Shown here in pieces: positions 17,566 through 25,651 of a stretch of DNA of 28,596 bases. The stretch is from NCBI GenBank assembly GCA_026706395.1, contig JAPOYU010000069.1:1-28596 (forward strand), read 5' to 3'. How positions within the stretch are numbered: position 1 is the stretch's first letter; each line of letters begins with the position of its first letter. Made by a program: the position numbers and the translations under genes. The notes under the pieces were generated by a model, which was not told the origin of the DNA, made no database searches, and saw only the letters and a list, made by a program, of their open reading frames with translations. Source of the DNA: Chloroflexota bacterium. Its GTDB lineage: Bacteria; Chloroflexota; Anaerolineae; Aggregatilineales; Phototrophicaceae.

Positions 17566-18912
17566 ATGATTCAAGCATTGCGTAATGCCTGGCGCTTGCC
17601 GGATGTCCGGAACAAGTTGCTGTTCACTGTTTTCATTCTGATCGTGTACCAATTCGCAGCGCACGTACCGGTTGTTGGCGTAGACCGGAATGTGCTGCGG
17701 CAAGTGTTTGAGAGCGGCAGTAGCGCCGGCAATCTCATTCAGGTTATGAATCTGCTGTCCGGGGGCGCGGTTGCCAATTTCAGCGTCATTGCCAACGGCG
17801 TCTATCCCTACATCACCGCCTCGATCATTTTCCAACTGCTCGTGCCGATTGTACCGGCGCTGGAACGCATCCAACGTGAGCCGGGCGGCCAAGAGAAGAT
17901 TCAGCGTTACACCTACTACGTCGCGATCCCGATGGCCGTCTTGCAAGCGCTGGGTCAGATTAGCATATTCAATCTGGCGACCGGAACCGGCGCTGAGATT
18001 ATTCCGGGCTTCGGCTTCGGCATTGGTAGTAATCTGCTTCTGACGGTGTCTGTGCTGACTACTATGACGGCGGGCACAATGTTCGCCATTTGGTTGGGCG
18101 AGCTGATCACCGAGCAGGGCATCGGCAACGGTATTTCGATCATTATTTTCGCCGGCATCGTCGCGCAGGCGCCGCAGAATCTCATCCGCCTGTTGACGCA
18201 GCAGCCCGATCGCAGCGTTTACAATCTTGTGCTGTTTATTGTCATCACGGTACTCAGCGTGTTGGCAGTGGTAGTGATCCAAGAGGGTGTTCGGCGCATT
18301 CCGGTGCAATATGGGCGCCGCGTGCGCGGCAATCGGCAATTCGCGCAGCAAGACAGCTTCATCCCGCTGCGCGTAAACCCCGTTGGTATGATCCCGCTGA
18401 TTTTCGCTCAATCGATCATTACTTTCCCGGCGATCATCGCCAGCTTGTTCCCGCCCGGCGCGGTTGGCAATACGATTCAGACGACCTTCGGCAACCAGCA
18501 GGGCCTGCTATACTGGGGCACCTTCTTCCTCATGACAGTCGGCTTTACCTTCTTCTACGCTGAAGTGATGGTTGGCAACCAGAATCTGGCGGAATCTTTG
18601 CAGAGAAATGGCGGCTTCATTCCCGGTATTCGTCCGGGCAAGCGGACGGAAGATTACATCAAGACAACGACGCGCCGCATCACCTTCGTCGGCGCATTCT
18701 TCCTGGGCGTCATCGCGATTATTCCCGGCATGGTGGATCTGGTGAATCGAATCATCTTTCCGCTTGAAGCCTCTACTTCCGGCGCTGTTATCAATGCCGG
18801 TCTCGTGATTTCCGGTTCTGGTCTGATCATCGTCGTCGGCGTCGTCATCGATACCATGCGGCAACTGGAGGCCCAGCTGGTAATGCGAAACTACGAAGGT
18901 TTTATGCGCTAA
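17566..18912 (+). CDS. secY: Preprotein translocase subunit SecY
   Basis: SecY is the channel of the Sec translocon in the cytoplasmic membrane, working with SecE, SecG and SecA. 448 residues with ten hydrophobic segments expected for the family. Recognisable are the N-terminal ALRNAWRLPDVRNKLLFTV, the plug region around NLIQVMNLLSGGAVANFSV, the YYVAIPMAVLQALGQ segment, QGIGNGISIIIFAGIV, the cytosolic loop RRIPVQYGRRV, and RPGKRTEDYIKTTTRRITF. It is the last gene of the spc block. A hairpin terminator follows 25 bases after the stop. Confidence 0.98.
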   Translation: MIQALRNAWRLPDVRNKLLFTVFILIVYQFAAHVPVVGVDRNVLRQVFESGSSAGNLIQVMNLLSGGAVANFSVIANGVYPYITASIIFQLLVPIVPALERIQREPGGQEKIQRYTYYVAIPMAVLQALGQISIFNLATGTGAEIIPGFGFGIGSNLLLTVSVLTTMTAGTMFAIWLGELITEQGIGNGISIIIFAGIVAQAPQNLIRLLTQQPDRSVYNLVLFIVITVLSVLAVVVIQEGVRRIPVQYGRRVRGNRQFAQQDSFIPLRVNPVGMIPLIFAQSIITFPAIIASLFPPGAVGNTIQTTFGNQQGLLYWGTFFLMTVGFTFFYAEVMVGNQNLAESLQRNGGFIPGIRPGKRTEDYIKTTTRRITFVGAFFLGVIAIIPGMVDLVNRIIFPLEASTSGAVINAGLVISGSGLIIVVGVVIDTMRQLEAQLVMRNYEGFMR

Positions 18913-18937
18913 ATTGCGCTGCTGTCGGATATTGTCG

Positions 18938-18971
18938 GAGCCGAGTGTCGTCATTGCTCGGCTCTAATTTT
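18938..18971 (+). terminator. Rho-independent terminator after secY
   Basis: GAGCCGAG (18938-18945) and CTCGGCTC (18957-18964) form a perfect 8-pair stem with an 11-base loop, followed by TAATTTT. It marks the end of the spc transcript, so adk and map may depend on read-through or their own promoter. A weak promoter-like pair, TTGTCA (18970-18975) with TACTTG (18992-18997), lies just after it. Confidence 0.7.
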
Positions 18972-19038
18972 GTCAACCGGGCGCGTCCGCCTACTTGAAA
19001 AGAGTCAAAGACACGCAAGGGGTTCTGGAGTTATCCAC

Positions 19039-19740
19039 ATGAGTCTGTACGTGATCTTGATGGGAATTCAAGGAGCCGGCAAGGGATTGCAGGCGAAAAG
19101 GGTTGAAGATCATTTCGGCATTCCTCAAGTTTCTACCGGTGACTTGTTTCGTGAGATGCGGACGCGTACGGACGAATTGGCGCTCAAAGTGCAGCGGATC
19201 ATGGCTTCGGGCCAACTAGTTGATGACGATACAACCAACGCCATAGTTGCCGATCGCCTGTCACAAGGGGACGCGCAGCGCGGCGTGATCCTGGATGGCT
19301 ATCCCCGCAGTCAAGCGCAGGCCGCCTTCCTCGAATCACACTTGGCGGAAAAGAACTCGAACGTCGGCGCTGTGCTTCTGCTTGAGCTAGATCTATTTAC
19401 CGCCTTCAAGCGTGCGTTTGGACGTGTATCCGCGGCCGATGGCAGCAGCTACAACTATTACTACAATGCCGCGGGCGTAAAATTCGACTGGGCGCAAGAT
19501 CCCTCTGGGAGTTTCCCACCACAGCTTGAGGCGACCATGGCAGGCAGCGGCGAGTCCTTAAAGCGTCGTCCGGACGATGCCAGCGCCGATGCAATCATCA
19601 AACGGATTGACACGTATATTGAAACGACGCAGCCTCTTATCAGCTATTATGAAGAACGAGGGCTCGTCCAACGGATTAACGCCGACCAGAGCATCGAGGC
19701 AGTTTGGTCCGATATCAGGAATGCTTTGCATCGCCTTTAG
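19039..19740 (+). CDS. adk: Adenylate kinase
   Basis: Interconverts ATP + AMP and two ADP. ATG 19039 is preceded by TGGAG and gives MSLYVILMGIQGAGKG directly; an in-frame TTG at 18970 would add 23 unlikely residues. It has 233 residues. The P-loop is G9-IQGAGKG-L17, where the family has Thr at position 17 (GKGTQ). The AMP site shows STGDLFREM and LDGYPRSQAQA. The LID region (about 126-175) has no CxxC zinc pair and a tyrosine-rich stretch instead, followed by the standard KRRPDDASADAIIKRI and QPLISYYEERG. Overall it reads as a functional but divergent Adk, in the usual place after secY. Confidence 0.92.
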   Translation: MSLYVILMGIQGAGKGLQAKRVEDHFGIPQVSTGDLFREMRTRTDELALKVQRIMASGQLVDDDTTNAIVADRLSQGDAQRGVILDGYPRSQAQAAFLESHLAEKNSNVGAVLLLELDLFTAFKRAFGRVSAADGSSYNYYYNAAGVKFDWAQDPSGSFPPQLEATMAGSGESLKRRPDDASADAIIKRIDTYIETTQPLISYYEERGLVQRINADQSIEAVWSDIRNALHRL

Positions 19741-19767
19741 ACCTCGGTGGGGCGCCGAGAACGAACG

Positions 19768-20553
19768 ATGGCACCGGTTTTGAAATCGGCTGAGGAGTTG
19801 CAGCTCATGCGCGAGGCTGGGCGGATTGTGGCGATCGCCCACGAAGAGATGCGCAGCGCGATCAGGCCCGGTATCTCTACCAAAGCGCTCGATACCATCG
19901 CATTGACCGTGCTGCGGGATCATGGCGCCGAGCCTTGCTTTCTCGGCTATGCGCCCGGCAATCATCCCCCGTTTCCCGCAACAATCACTGCATCAATCAA
20001 TCATGAGCTTGTACATGGCATTCCTTCGGAAAGCCGCATGTTAGAAGAGGGCGATATCATCGGGTTGGACGTCGCTTGTTTCTACCGGGGTTTGGTGGGC
20101 GATGCCGCTTTTACGCACCCGGTCGGCGAAGTCTCGCGCTCGGCGCGCCGGCTCGTGGACGCGACCGTGGCGGCGCTGGACGCGGCGATAAAGGCGTCGA
20201 TCGTCGGAAACAAAATAAGCGATGTGGCCAAAGCCACGGCGAAGACGGCGACTCGATCGGGCTACAGTGTAGCCCGCGAATACACGGGGCATGGAGTTGG
20301 GCGCGCCATGCACGAAGAGCCACAAGTGCCCAATTGGTGGCACAGCAAGAGGAGTCAGGTCCAGTGGCAGGATTGTGACCTGCAGGTCGGGATGACCTAT
20401 GCCATCGAACCCATGTTGATCGCCGGACGCTCGGAGTTGGTGGAACTGGACGATGGCTGGACGGTAGCGACGAAAGATGGCTCGCTGACCGCCCATTTCG
20501 AGCATACGATCGCCATCGCCGAAGATGGTCCGCTGATCTTGACTCTGCCCTAG
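19768..20553 (+). CDS. map: Methionine aminopeptidase, type I
   Basis: Removes the initiator methionine from new proteins. The 261 residues from ATG 19768 cover the pita-bread fold, and all five metal ligands are present: Asp101, Asp112, His175 (GHGVGRAMHEEP), Glu214 (AIEPM) and Glu245 (FEHTIAI). His83 in LVHGIP is the conserved catalytic histidine. Length and lack of an N-terminal extension fit type Ia. The ribosome site is weak; GTG 19747 is an alternative start. It follows adk by 27 bases, so they are probably co-transcribed. Confidence 0.96.
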   Translation: MAPVLKSAEELQLMREAGRIVAIAHEEMRSAIRPGISTKALDTIALTVLRDHGAEPCFLGYAPGNHPPFPATITASINHELVHGIPSESRMLEEGDIIGLDVACFYRGLVGDAAFTHPVGEVSRSARRLVDATVAALDAAIKASIVGNKISDVAKATAKTATRSGYSVAREYTGHGVGRAMHEEPQVPNWWHSKRSQVQWQDCDLQVGMTYAIEPMLIAGRSELVELDDGWTVATKDGSLTAHFEHTIAIAEDGPLILTLP

Positions 20554-20658
20554 GCCGGTGAGGGTACGAAGCCCGGTCGCCTTGCATATGAAGCTACTCA
20601 ATGGTCAGCGTGGGTGAAACTTGAGCGACGGGCAATCTTGGTTGTAAAGCATGCCAAC

Positions 20659-22107
20659 ATGGTCAAGTGCGAGACATTGATCGGTGTCCTGATCGTCGCC
20701 GTCTGCACTTTGCTGACTTCCGATAGCGCGCGCGCGCAACCTGATTCACCAACAATCGAATTGATCGACTGTCCGGTCTCCCTTTCTGTGCCTCGCGCAG
20801 CGCGGATATCTTGCGGCCGCCTGCAAGTCCCGGAGGACCGTTCAGAGCCGTCGGGCAGGTGGATTGACGTATTTGTCGCTGTTGTCGCTGCGGAAGTGGA
20901 TGGCGCGCTGCCGCCGCTCCTTTATCTCGCTGGCGGCCCTGGTGACGCCGCCTCCAGCGAAATCGCTGACTGGCTAGAGGCGGGATTGCATCAGTCGCAG
21001 GACATCATATTTGTCGACCAACGCGGGAGCGGTCGCTCGGTTCCAACGCTGAATTGTCCGGAATTTGACATGCCTGTCACAGATCGCTTGGTCGTTTGCC
21101 GTGATCGATTGCTCGCCGATGGCATCAGTTTGGTCGCATACGACTTAGATTCCATCACGAGCGATATTGTCGACTTGATTATGGCAGTGGACCTTCAGTC
21201 GCTAAACATCTACGGATTCTCTTTCGGGGCGCGATTGGCCTTGCGAGTGACGGAGCGCTTGCCTGAGCGCGTCAACGCACTGGTGCTTGATAGCGCCTCC
21301 TATCCGTCCGATGAAAGCGTGATTGAGTTGGCGTTGGCGAATGCCGAGCGAGCCCTGCAGCGAGTTTTCGCCGACTGCAGCTCGGATCCGGCCTGCGCCC
21401 ACGCCTATCCTCGCCTGCAAGCGCTTTTCGAGCAGGTGGTTGCCGATATGAACCGAGCGCCGGTTGTACTGGACTGGTTCCCGCCCGCCGCTGAACTGCA
21501 ACTGGATGGAGGGGACTTACTGCGCTTACTGCGGGCCATGCTGGCGGAATCAACGCGCTTGCCCTTCATTCCTGCCTTTGTCAGCGCCGTCGCTGAAGGC
21601 GATCGGGAGGCCTTGGCGCGTATGGGAGCATTGCGTATTGAAGATGATTCCCTTGCTGTCGATGACCACAGCGAGGGCCTTTATATGAGCCTTGTCTGCG
21701 CTGAAGTAGCGGCGGCCGCCGCTGTGGAGAGAATCCTTTCCACAGCTGAATCAATGCCCTCGACCTATGTCCCATTGGCACGTTCGGCGCTTGAATTGCT
21801 TGAAGACTGTGTCATGTGGAATGGAGGATTCGCTTCAAAGGAACGGTCGCTGCCCGCGAGCATCAGCGTTCCGACGCTTTCGCTTCACGGGCGTTATGAT
21901 CCCGTCGCAGGCCTTTACGGCTCCGCATTACAGTCTACGCCTGGCTGGCGCTACGTTGATCCTCAGCTGGGTCACGGCGTTTTGTTGGACAGCGATTGCG
22001 CCCAGCACATTACGCTCGCATTCCTGTCAGACCCATCGACTGAGCCATTGCATGACTGTTTGCTTGATCTGCAGCCGCTTGAATTCTACATCGGAGAAGA
22101 TCATTGA
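20659..22107 (+). CDS. Secreted alpha/beta hydrolase, S33 / TAP-like peptidase family
   Basis: 482 residues from ATG 20659. The start MVKC, hydrophobic core LIGVLIVAVCTLL and SARA-Q cleavage site form a Sec signal peptide; GTG 20614 would add 15 residues and cannot be excluded, as neither start has a good ribosome site. The fold has the oxyanion motif GGPG (92-95), DQRGSGRS (from 120), the nucleophile elbow GFSFG with Ser188, Asp414 in GRYDPV, and His439 in LGHGV. This order and the C-terminal TAP-like region match tripeptidyl or prolyl aminopeptidase relatives (MEROPS S33). Several cysteines suggest disulfides outside the cell. It lies where infA normally sits, between map and rpmJ, and is an accessory insertion into the cluster. 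Confidence 0.85.
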   Translation: MVKCETLIGVLIVAVCTLLTSDSARAQPDSPTIELIDCPVSLSVPRAARISCGRLQVPEDRSEPSGRWIDVFVAVVAAEVDGALPPLLYLAGGPGDAASSEIADWLEAGLHQSQDIIFVDQRGSGRSVPTLNCPEFDMPVTDRLVVCRDRLLADGISLVAYDLDSITSDIVDLIMAVDLQSLNIYGFSFGARLALRVTERLPERVNALVLDSASYPSDESVIELALANAERALQRVFADCSSDPACAHAYPRLQALFEQVVADMNRAPVVLDWFPPAAELQLDGGDLLRLLRAMLAESTRLPFIPAFVSAVAEGDREALARMGALRIEDDSLAVDDHSEGLYMSLVCAEVAAAAAVERILSTAESMPSTYVPLARSALELLEDCVMWNGGFASKERSLPASISVPTLSLHGRYDPVAGLYGSALQSTPGWRYVDPQLGHGVLLDSDCAQHITLAFLSDPSTEPLHDCLLDLQPLEFYIGEDH

Positions 22108-22127
22108 GCGCGAAGCGGAAATGTCCT

Positions 22128-22155
22128 TTGACGGGGCGAAAATCTATGATACAAT
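22128..22155 (+). promoter_or_regulatory. Sigma-70-type promoter of the alpha block
   Basis: TTGACG at 22128-22133, a 16-base spacer and TACAAT at 22150-22155. Both boxes match the consensus at five of six positions. It begins 20 bases after the hydrolase stop and points at rpmJ, so the alpha genes probably have their own transcript starting near 22162, with a leader of about 150 bases. Confidence 0.75.
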
Positions 22156-22236
22156 GCTCGGTCGTTGCCAGTCGCACCCAAGCTGCTTTGGGGCATCTGC
22201 ACAACATAAGAGAAGCTTTCAAGCGATTCAGAAGCA

Positions 22237-22292
22237 CATCTGCGAGCAGATGCTCGGGAGGTAGTATGCTGTTTCGTGAGAATTCAGTATAG
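22237..22292 (+). promoter_or_regulatory. rpmJ leader: hairpin, ribosome site and mini-ORF
   Basis: In the untranslated leader, CATCTG (22237-22242) and CAGATG (22247-22252) form a perfect 6-pair stem with a CGAG tetraloop. GGGAGG (22256-22261) follows at once, then an ATG at 22266 that opens an 8-codon frame (MLFRENSV) ending at 22292. The layout of hairpin, ribosome site and short peptide resembles a translational control leader. No known ribosomal leader family is recognised. Confidence 0.4.
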
Positions 22293-22311
22293 CGTACATG
22301 AGGCAAAGTTG

Positions 22312-22425
22312 ATGAAAGTTGGAGCCAGTGTAAAGCGCCGCTGCCCGAAGTGCCGTGTCATCAGGCGCAAAAGGCGTGTCATGATCATCTGTGACAACCC
22401 AAAACATAAACAGCGGCAGGGCTAG
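22312..22425 (+). CDS. rpmJ: 50S ribosomal protein L36
   Basis: A 37-residue zinc-ribbon protein that stabilises 23S rRNA near the A-site finger. The reading [20 protein letters not shown] gives Cys11 and Cys14; Cys27 and His32 complete the four zinc ligands, so this is the zinc-binding type. TGAGG at 22299-22303 lies eight bases before the ATG. It is normally preceded by infA, which is absent here. Confidence 0.96.
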   Translation: MKVGASVKRRCPKCRVIRRKRRVMIICDNPKHKQRQG

Positions 22426-22456
22426 TACAGCCGCTACGACATAAGGAGTGTGATTG

Positions 22457-22843
22457 ATGGCTCGTATCGAAGGTGTTGATCTTCCGAGGGACAAGCGCGT
22501 TGTCATCGGCCTGACATACATATATGGCATCGGCAAGTCCACAAGCCAGAAGCTCTTGAATTCGGCTGGCATAGACCACAGCACGCGCGTTCGTGACCTC
22601 AGCGAGAGCGAAGTACAGCGCCTGCGCGAGTTGATCGGCGGCTTGACGATAGAAGGTGATCTGCGCCGTCAGACGCAACTAAATGTCAAGCGCTTGATGG
22701 AGATTAACTCCTATCGTGGCTTGCGCCACCGGCGGCGTCTACCGGTTCGCGGGCAGCGAACGAAGACCAATGGACGGACCCGCCGCGGCAAGAAGCAGAC
22801 CGTTGCCGGGCGTGGCCGTCGGCGTGGCGCGACCAAGAAGTAG
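22457..22843 (+). CDS. rpsM: 30S ribosomal protein S13
   Basis: S13 is in the 30S head and contacts the P-site tRNA and L5 through an inter-subunit bridge. The start is ATG 22457, eight bases after AAGGAG, giving 128 residues beginning [19 protein letters not shown]. The helix-two-turn-helix region [14 protein letters not shown] and the basic tail [20 protein letters not shown] then [11 protein letters not shown] are typical. Confidence 0.97.
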   Translation: MARIEGVDLPRDKRVVIGLTYIYGIGKSTSQKLLNSAGIDHSTRVRDLSESEVQRLRELIGGLTIEGDLRRQTQLNVKRLMEINSYRGLRHRRRLPVRGQRTKTNGRTRRGKKQTVAGRGRRRGATKK

Positions 22844-22855
22844 GGAAATCTGTCT

Positions 22856-22909
22856 GTGGCCCCAAAGGCAAAGACAAGAGCGAAAGCCGCAAGCGAACGG
22901 GTCAAGTAG
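22856..22909 (+). other. Possible 17-residue basic mini-ORF between rpsM and rpsK
   Basis: A GTG at 22856, with AGGGA nine bases upstream, opens a frame reading MAPKAKTRAKAASERVK and a TAG stop. The composition (Lys, Arg, Ala) resembles the N-terminal arm of many S11 proteins, while rpsK itself starts at 22976 in another position. It may be a remnant of an older rpsK start, a leader peptide, or chance. The 132-base rpsM-rpsK gap otherwise holds no gene. Confidence 0.25.
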
Positions 22910-22975
22910 ATTGACGCCGAGCGCAACGCGGAGATTTGAGAAAAGCGCATACCTTAGTCCAGTTGGAGTTACTGA

Positions 22976-23374
22976 ATGGCAAGAGCAAGAAGAAGCGGTC
23001 GTGGTACCGCCAGGCGAGCTTTCAAGAATATACCTTATGGTCAGGCGCATATTTATGCCACCTTCAACAATACGATCGTCTCCATGACCGACCAGTCGGG
23101 AAACGTCATCACTTGGGCCAGCGCGGGCACATCCGGCTTTACCGGTAGCCGCAAGAATACGCCGTACGCAGCGCGGATGGCGGCGGAGACGGCGGCCGCC
23201 AATTCGCAGCAGCACGGCATGAAAGAAGTGGATATTTTTGTGAAAGGCCCCGGCCCAGGGCGGGAAGCGGCGATACGCTCGATCCAGCAGAGTGGCTTGA
23301 AGGTGCGTTCAATCACGGATGTCACGCCGGTGCCGCACAATGGTGTCCGCCCGCCGAAGCGTCGACGCGTATAA
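22976..23374 (+). CDS. rpsK: 30S ribosomal protein S11
   Basis: S11 lies on the 30S platform near the mRNA exit and the Shine-Dalgarno helix. 132 residues with a basic arm [20 protein letters not shown], then [60 protein letters not shown] and the invariant end [24 protein letters not shown] precedes the ATG. In most bacteria rpsD follows; here rpoA follows directly. Confidence 0.97.
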   Translation: MARARRSGRGTARRAFKNIPYGQAHIYATFNNTIVSMTDQSGNVITWASAGTSGFTGSRKNTPYAARMAAETAAANSQQHGMKEVDIFVKGPGPGREAAIRSIQQSGLKVRSITDVTPVPHNGVRPPKRRRV

Positions 23375-23394
23375 ACGAAAGGTAACCCTCGACC

Positions 23395-24399
23395 ATGGTA
23401 TTCTCAGCAGAACCTGCATCGGTTGACGCGAATTCAGTAACAGCTAACATGGTTCTGCCACATCAAGTGGAGAGCCAAAATATCACCAAAGACTACGGTC
23501 GCTTTGTCATCAGCCCTTTGGAGAGCGGCTACGGCTTGACGCTTGGCAATGCACTGCGTCGTATCCTGCTGTCCTCGTTACCGGGTGCGGCCGTGACGAG
23601 CATCCGCGTATCGGATGTTCACCACGAATTCTCGGAGATTCCTTACGTCCGCGAGGATATGACCCAGCTTATCTTGCAGATCAAGCAACTGCGACTGATA
23701 TTGCTGGGTGTTGAGAGTGCGCGCTTGCGGCTGGAGCATCGAGGGGGCGAAGGTATCGTCACTGCCGCCGACGTCTGGGCGCCGCCGGAAGTGCAGATTG
23801 AGAATCCAAGCCTTTATCTCTTCACCGTGGACGACCAGAATATAAATATCGAAATGGAATTCGAAGTTCGCTCCGGCCGTGGCTTCAGCCCGGCAGAAGA
23901 ACGTGGGCGCCTGCCGATTGGCGAGTTGCCGGTTGATGCGGTCTTCAGCCCCATCAAGCGAGTCAATTTCGAAGTCGAGCGCGCCCGCGTCGGGCAGCGC
24001 ACCAACTACGACAAGCTCGTGCTCGAATTGTGGACCGATGGAACGATCAGGCCGGAAGAAGCCGTCGCGCAGTCCGCGCAGATCATGATGCATCATCTCA
24101 AGGTCATTGCCGGCGTCGACGAAGACTGGTTCCAATCTATCGAGCTGCCGCCGCAGATTGAAGACGAACCGACATATCCGCCTCTCTACGATAAACCGAT
24201 CGAAGAGTTGGATCTGAGCGTTCGCGTGTTCAATTCCTTGAAGCGCACAGGCATTACATCGGTCGGAGACGTCCTCGATATGCTCAATCGCGGACCCGAC
24301 GCCATGCTGGCGATCCGCAACTTCGGCGAGAAATCGCTGGACGAACTGGAACAGAAGCTGCGGGAAAAGAACTACTGGCCGCACGAAAACGATGAATAG
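23395..24399 (+). CDS. rpoA: RNA polymerase alpha subunit
   Basis: Alpha dimerises to start polymerase assembly and contacts UP elements and activators. 334 residues. The N-terminal domain holds GYGLTLGNALRRILLSSLPG (45-64), needed for dimer and beta contact, and VDAVFSPIKRVNFEVE. A flexible acidic linker near 250-270 joins the C-terminal domain (about 270-325), with SVRVFNSLKRTGI, where Arg277 is in the position of the DNA-contacting Arg265 of E. coli, and the helix-hairpin-helix RNFGEKSLDELEQKL. The first 18 residues are extra; a start at 23449 (MVLPHQVESQ) is possible. It directly follows rpsK. Confidence 0.98.
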   Translation: MVFSAEPASVDANSVTANMVLPHQVESQNITKDYGRFVISPLESGYGLTLGNALRRILLSSLPGAAVTSIRVSDVHHEFSEIPYVREDMTQLILQIKQLRLILLGVESARLRLEHRGGEGIVTAADVWAPPEVQIENPSLYLFTVDDQNINIEMEFEVRSGRGFSPAEERGRLPIGELPVDAVFSPIKRVNFEVERARVGQRTNYDKLVLELWTDGTIRPEEAVAQSAQIMMHHLKVIAGVDEDWFQSIELPPQIEDEPTYPPLYDKPIEELDLSVRVFNSLKRTGITSVGDVLDMLNRGPDAMLAIRNFGEKSLDELEQKLREKNYWPHENDE

Positions 24400-24419
24400 C
24401 AGGTAAGCGAGGCGCAATA

Positions 24420-24827
24420 ATGCGACATCGGCATCACGGCAAGAAGCTCAACCGCAGCGGCAGCCACCGCAAAGCGCTGCGCATGAATCTGGCGACGCAG
24501 TTGCTGACGCACGGACGTATCCGCACAACTTTCCACAAAGCCAAGTTTGTGCAAGGTCACACGGAGCGCCTGATCACGATTGCCAAACGAGGTCTCGCGA
24601 AAGCGGAAGAGCGCGATGATCAGATGGTGGCGGTGCATGCCCGGCGTCAAGTTGCCCGTCGTTTGAACAACGACCGGGTTCTGGTGGGCAAGGTCTTTGA
24701 CGAGTTGGCGCCGCTCTATGCCGACCGTCCCGGTGGATATACGCGCATTATGAAACTTGGCCCGCGCAAAGGTGACAATGCCGAGATGGCGCTGATCGAG
24801 CTAGTTGACTATGAGTTGGATGATTGA
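24420..24827 (+). CDS. rplQ: 50S ribosomal protein L17
   Basis: L17 is located near the exit tunnel. The 135 residues begin MRHRHHGKKLNRSGSHRKAL, followed by MNLATQLLTHGRIRTTFHKA and, at the C-terminus, YADRPGGYTRIMKLGPRKGD with MALIELVDYE. The ribosome site GAGG lies just before the ATG. It closes the classical alpha operon, and its transcript continues into truA 14 bases later. Confidence 0.97.
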   Translation: MRHRHHGKKLNRSGSHRKALRMNLATQLLTHGRIRTTFHKAKFVQGHTERLITIAKRGLAKAEERDDQMVAVHARRQVARRLNNDRVLVGKVFDELAPLYADRPGGYTRIMKLGPRKGDNAEMALIELVDYELDD

Positions 24828-24841
24828 CAGGTATTCAGCCG

Positions 24842-25651
24842 ATGACCCGATTTGGCGCGATCCTGGCCTATGACGGGACAGCCTATCAAGGTTTCCAGCG
24901 TCAGCTAGGGCCGACGCCCACCATTCAAGCAGCGGTTGAAGATGCCATCGCCGCGATCTCGGGAGGATCGGCTGGGATAGTCGCTGCGGGAAGGACAGAT
25001 GCGGGAGTTCATGCTACAGGTCAGGCAATCGCTTTCGATGTTGAATGGAATCATGAGGATCGGGAACTGCAGAACGCGATTAATTCACAGCTTCCACTGG
25101 ATATCGCCCTGCAGCGTGTTTGGCGGCAGAAGGGGTTCCATCCGCGCTATGATGCGCTATGGCGGCAATATGCTTACAGGATTGCGAGAGTTGATGTTCG
25201 CCAGCCTCTCCTCAACCGGCATGTCTGGCAATTGTATGGTGCGCCCTTGGATATCATGAGCATGCGGGAAGCAGCGGCGATTTGTACAGGTGAACACGAT
25301 TTCGCCGCATTCGGGACGGCGCCACAGCAAGGCAGCAACAATACCGTTCGCCAAATTCTCGCCTCGCGCTGGGAGTCACAGGAAAGTGAATACGGCACGT
25401 CATACATGTACCGAATTCGGGGCACAGCCTTCTTGTATCACATGGTGAGACGCCTGGTCGGTACGATGGTGCAGGTGGGCAAAGGCAAACTCACGGTCGG
25501 GGATTTCGAAGAGATTCTTTTGAGTCGAGATTTGGAACGCGCCAAGGTTTTGGCGCCGCCAAACGGATTGGTTTTGGAAGCGGTAAAGTATCCGCAGCAG
25601 GCGGCGACCGGTGCCATGATGGACGAGGCGCCGCTGGAGGAAAAGGTATGA
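24842..25651 (+). CDS. truA: tRNA pseudouridine(38-40) synthase
   Basis: Converts uridines at positions 38-40 of the tRNA anticodon arm to pseudouridine. 269 residues from ATG 24842. A TTG at 24824 overlapping the rplQ stop is a less likely start. The catalytic Asp53 is in [14 protein letters not shown]. Other family marks are [38 protein letters not shown] and [20 protein letters not shown]. Family length is about 250-270, so it is complete. The stop overlaps the rplM start (ATGA). Confidence 0.97.
   Translation: MTRFGAILAYDGTAYQGFQRQLGPTPTIQAAVEDAIAAISGGSAGIVAAGRTDAGVHATGQAIAFDVEWNHEDRELQNAINSQLPLDIALQRVWRQKGFHPRYDALWRQYAYRIARVDVRQPLLNRHVWQLYGAPLDIMSMREAAAICTGEHDFAAFGTAPQQGSNNTVRQILASRWESQESEYGTSYMYRIRGTAFLYHMVRRLVGTMVQVGKGKLTVGDFEEILLSRDLERAKVLAPPNGLVLEAVKYPQQAATGAMMDEAPLEEKV

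Noticed and set aside
17452..18411. 319-codon open frame on the minus strand
   Set aside because: It lies antisense to secY, is rich in His, Arg and Asn as expected from the reverse of a membrane gene, and resembles no protein family.
22154..22264. 36-codon frame starting on the -10 box before rpmJ
   Set aside because: Its start codon overlaps the promoter -10 box, so the main transcript would not contain it, and it has no resemblance to IF1 or other families.
23578..24417. 279-codon open frame on the minus strand
   Set aside because: Antisense to rpoA; no recognisable motif and an unlikely composition.
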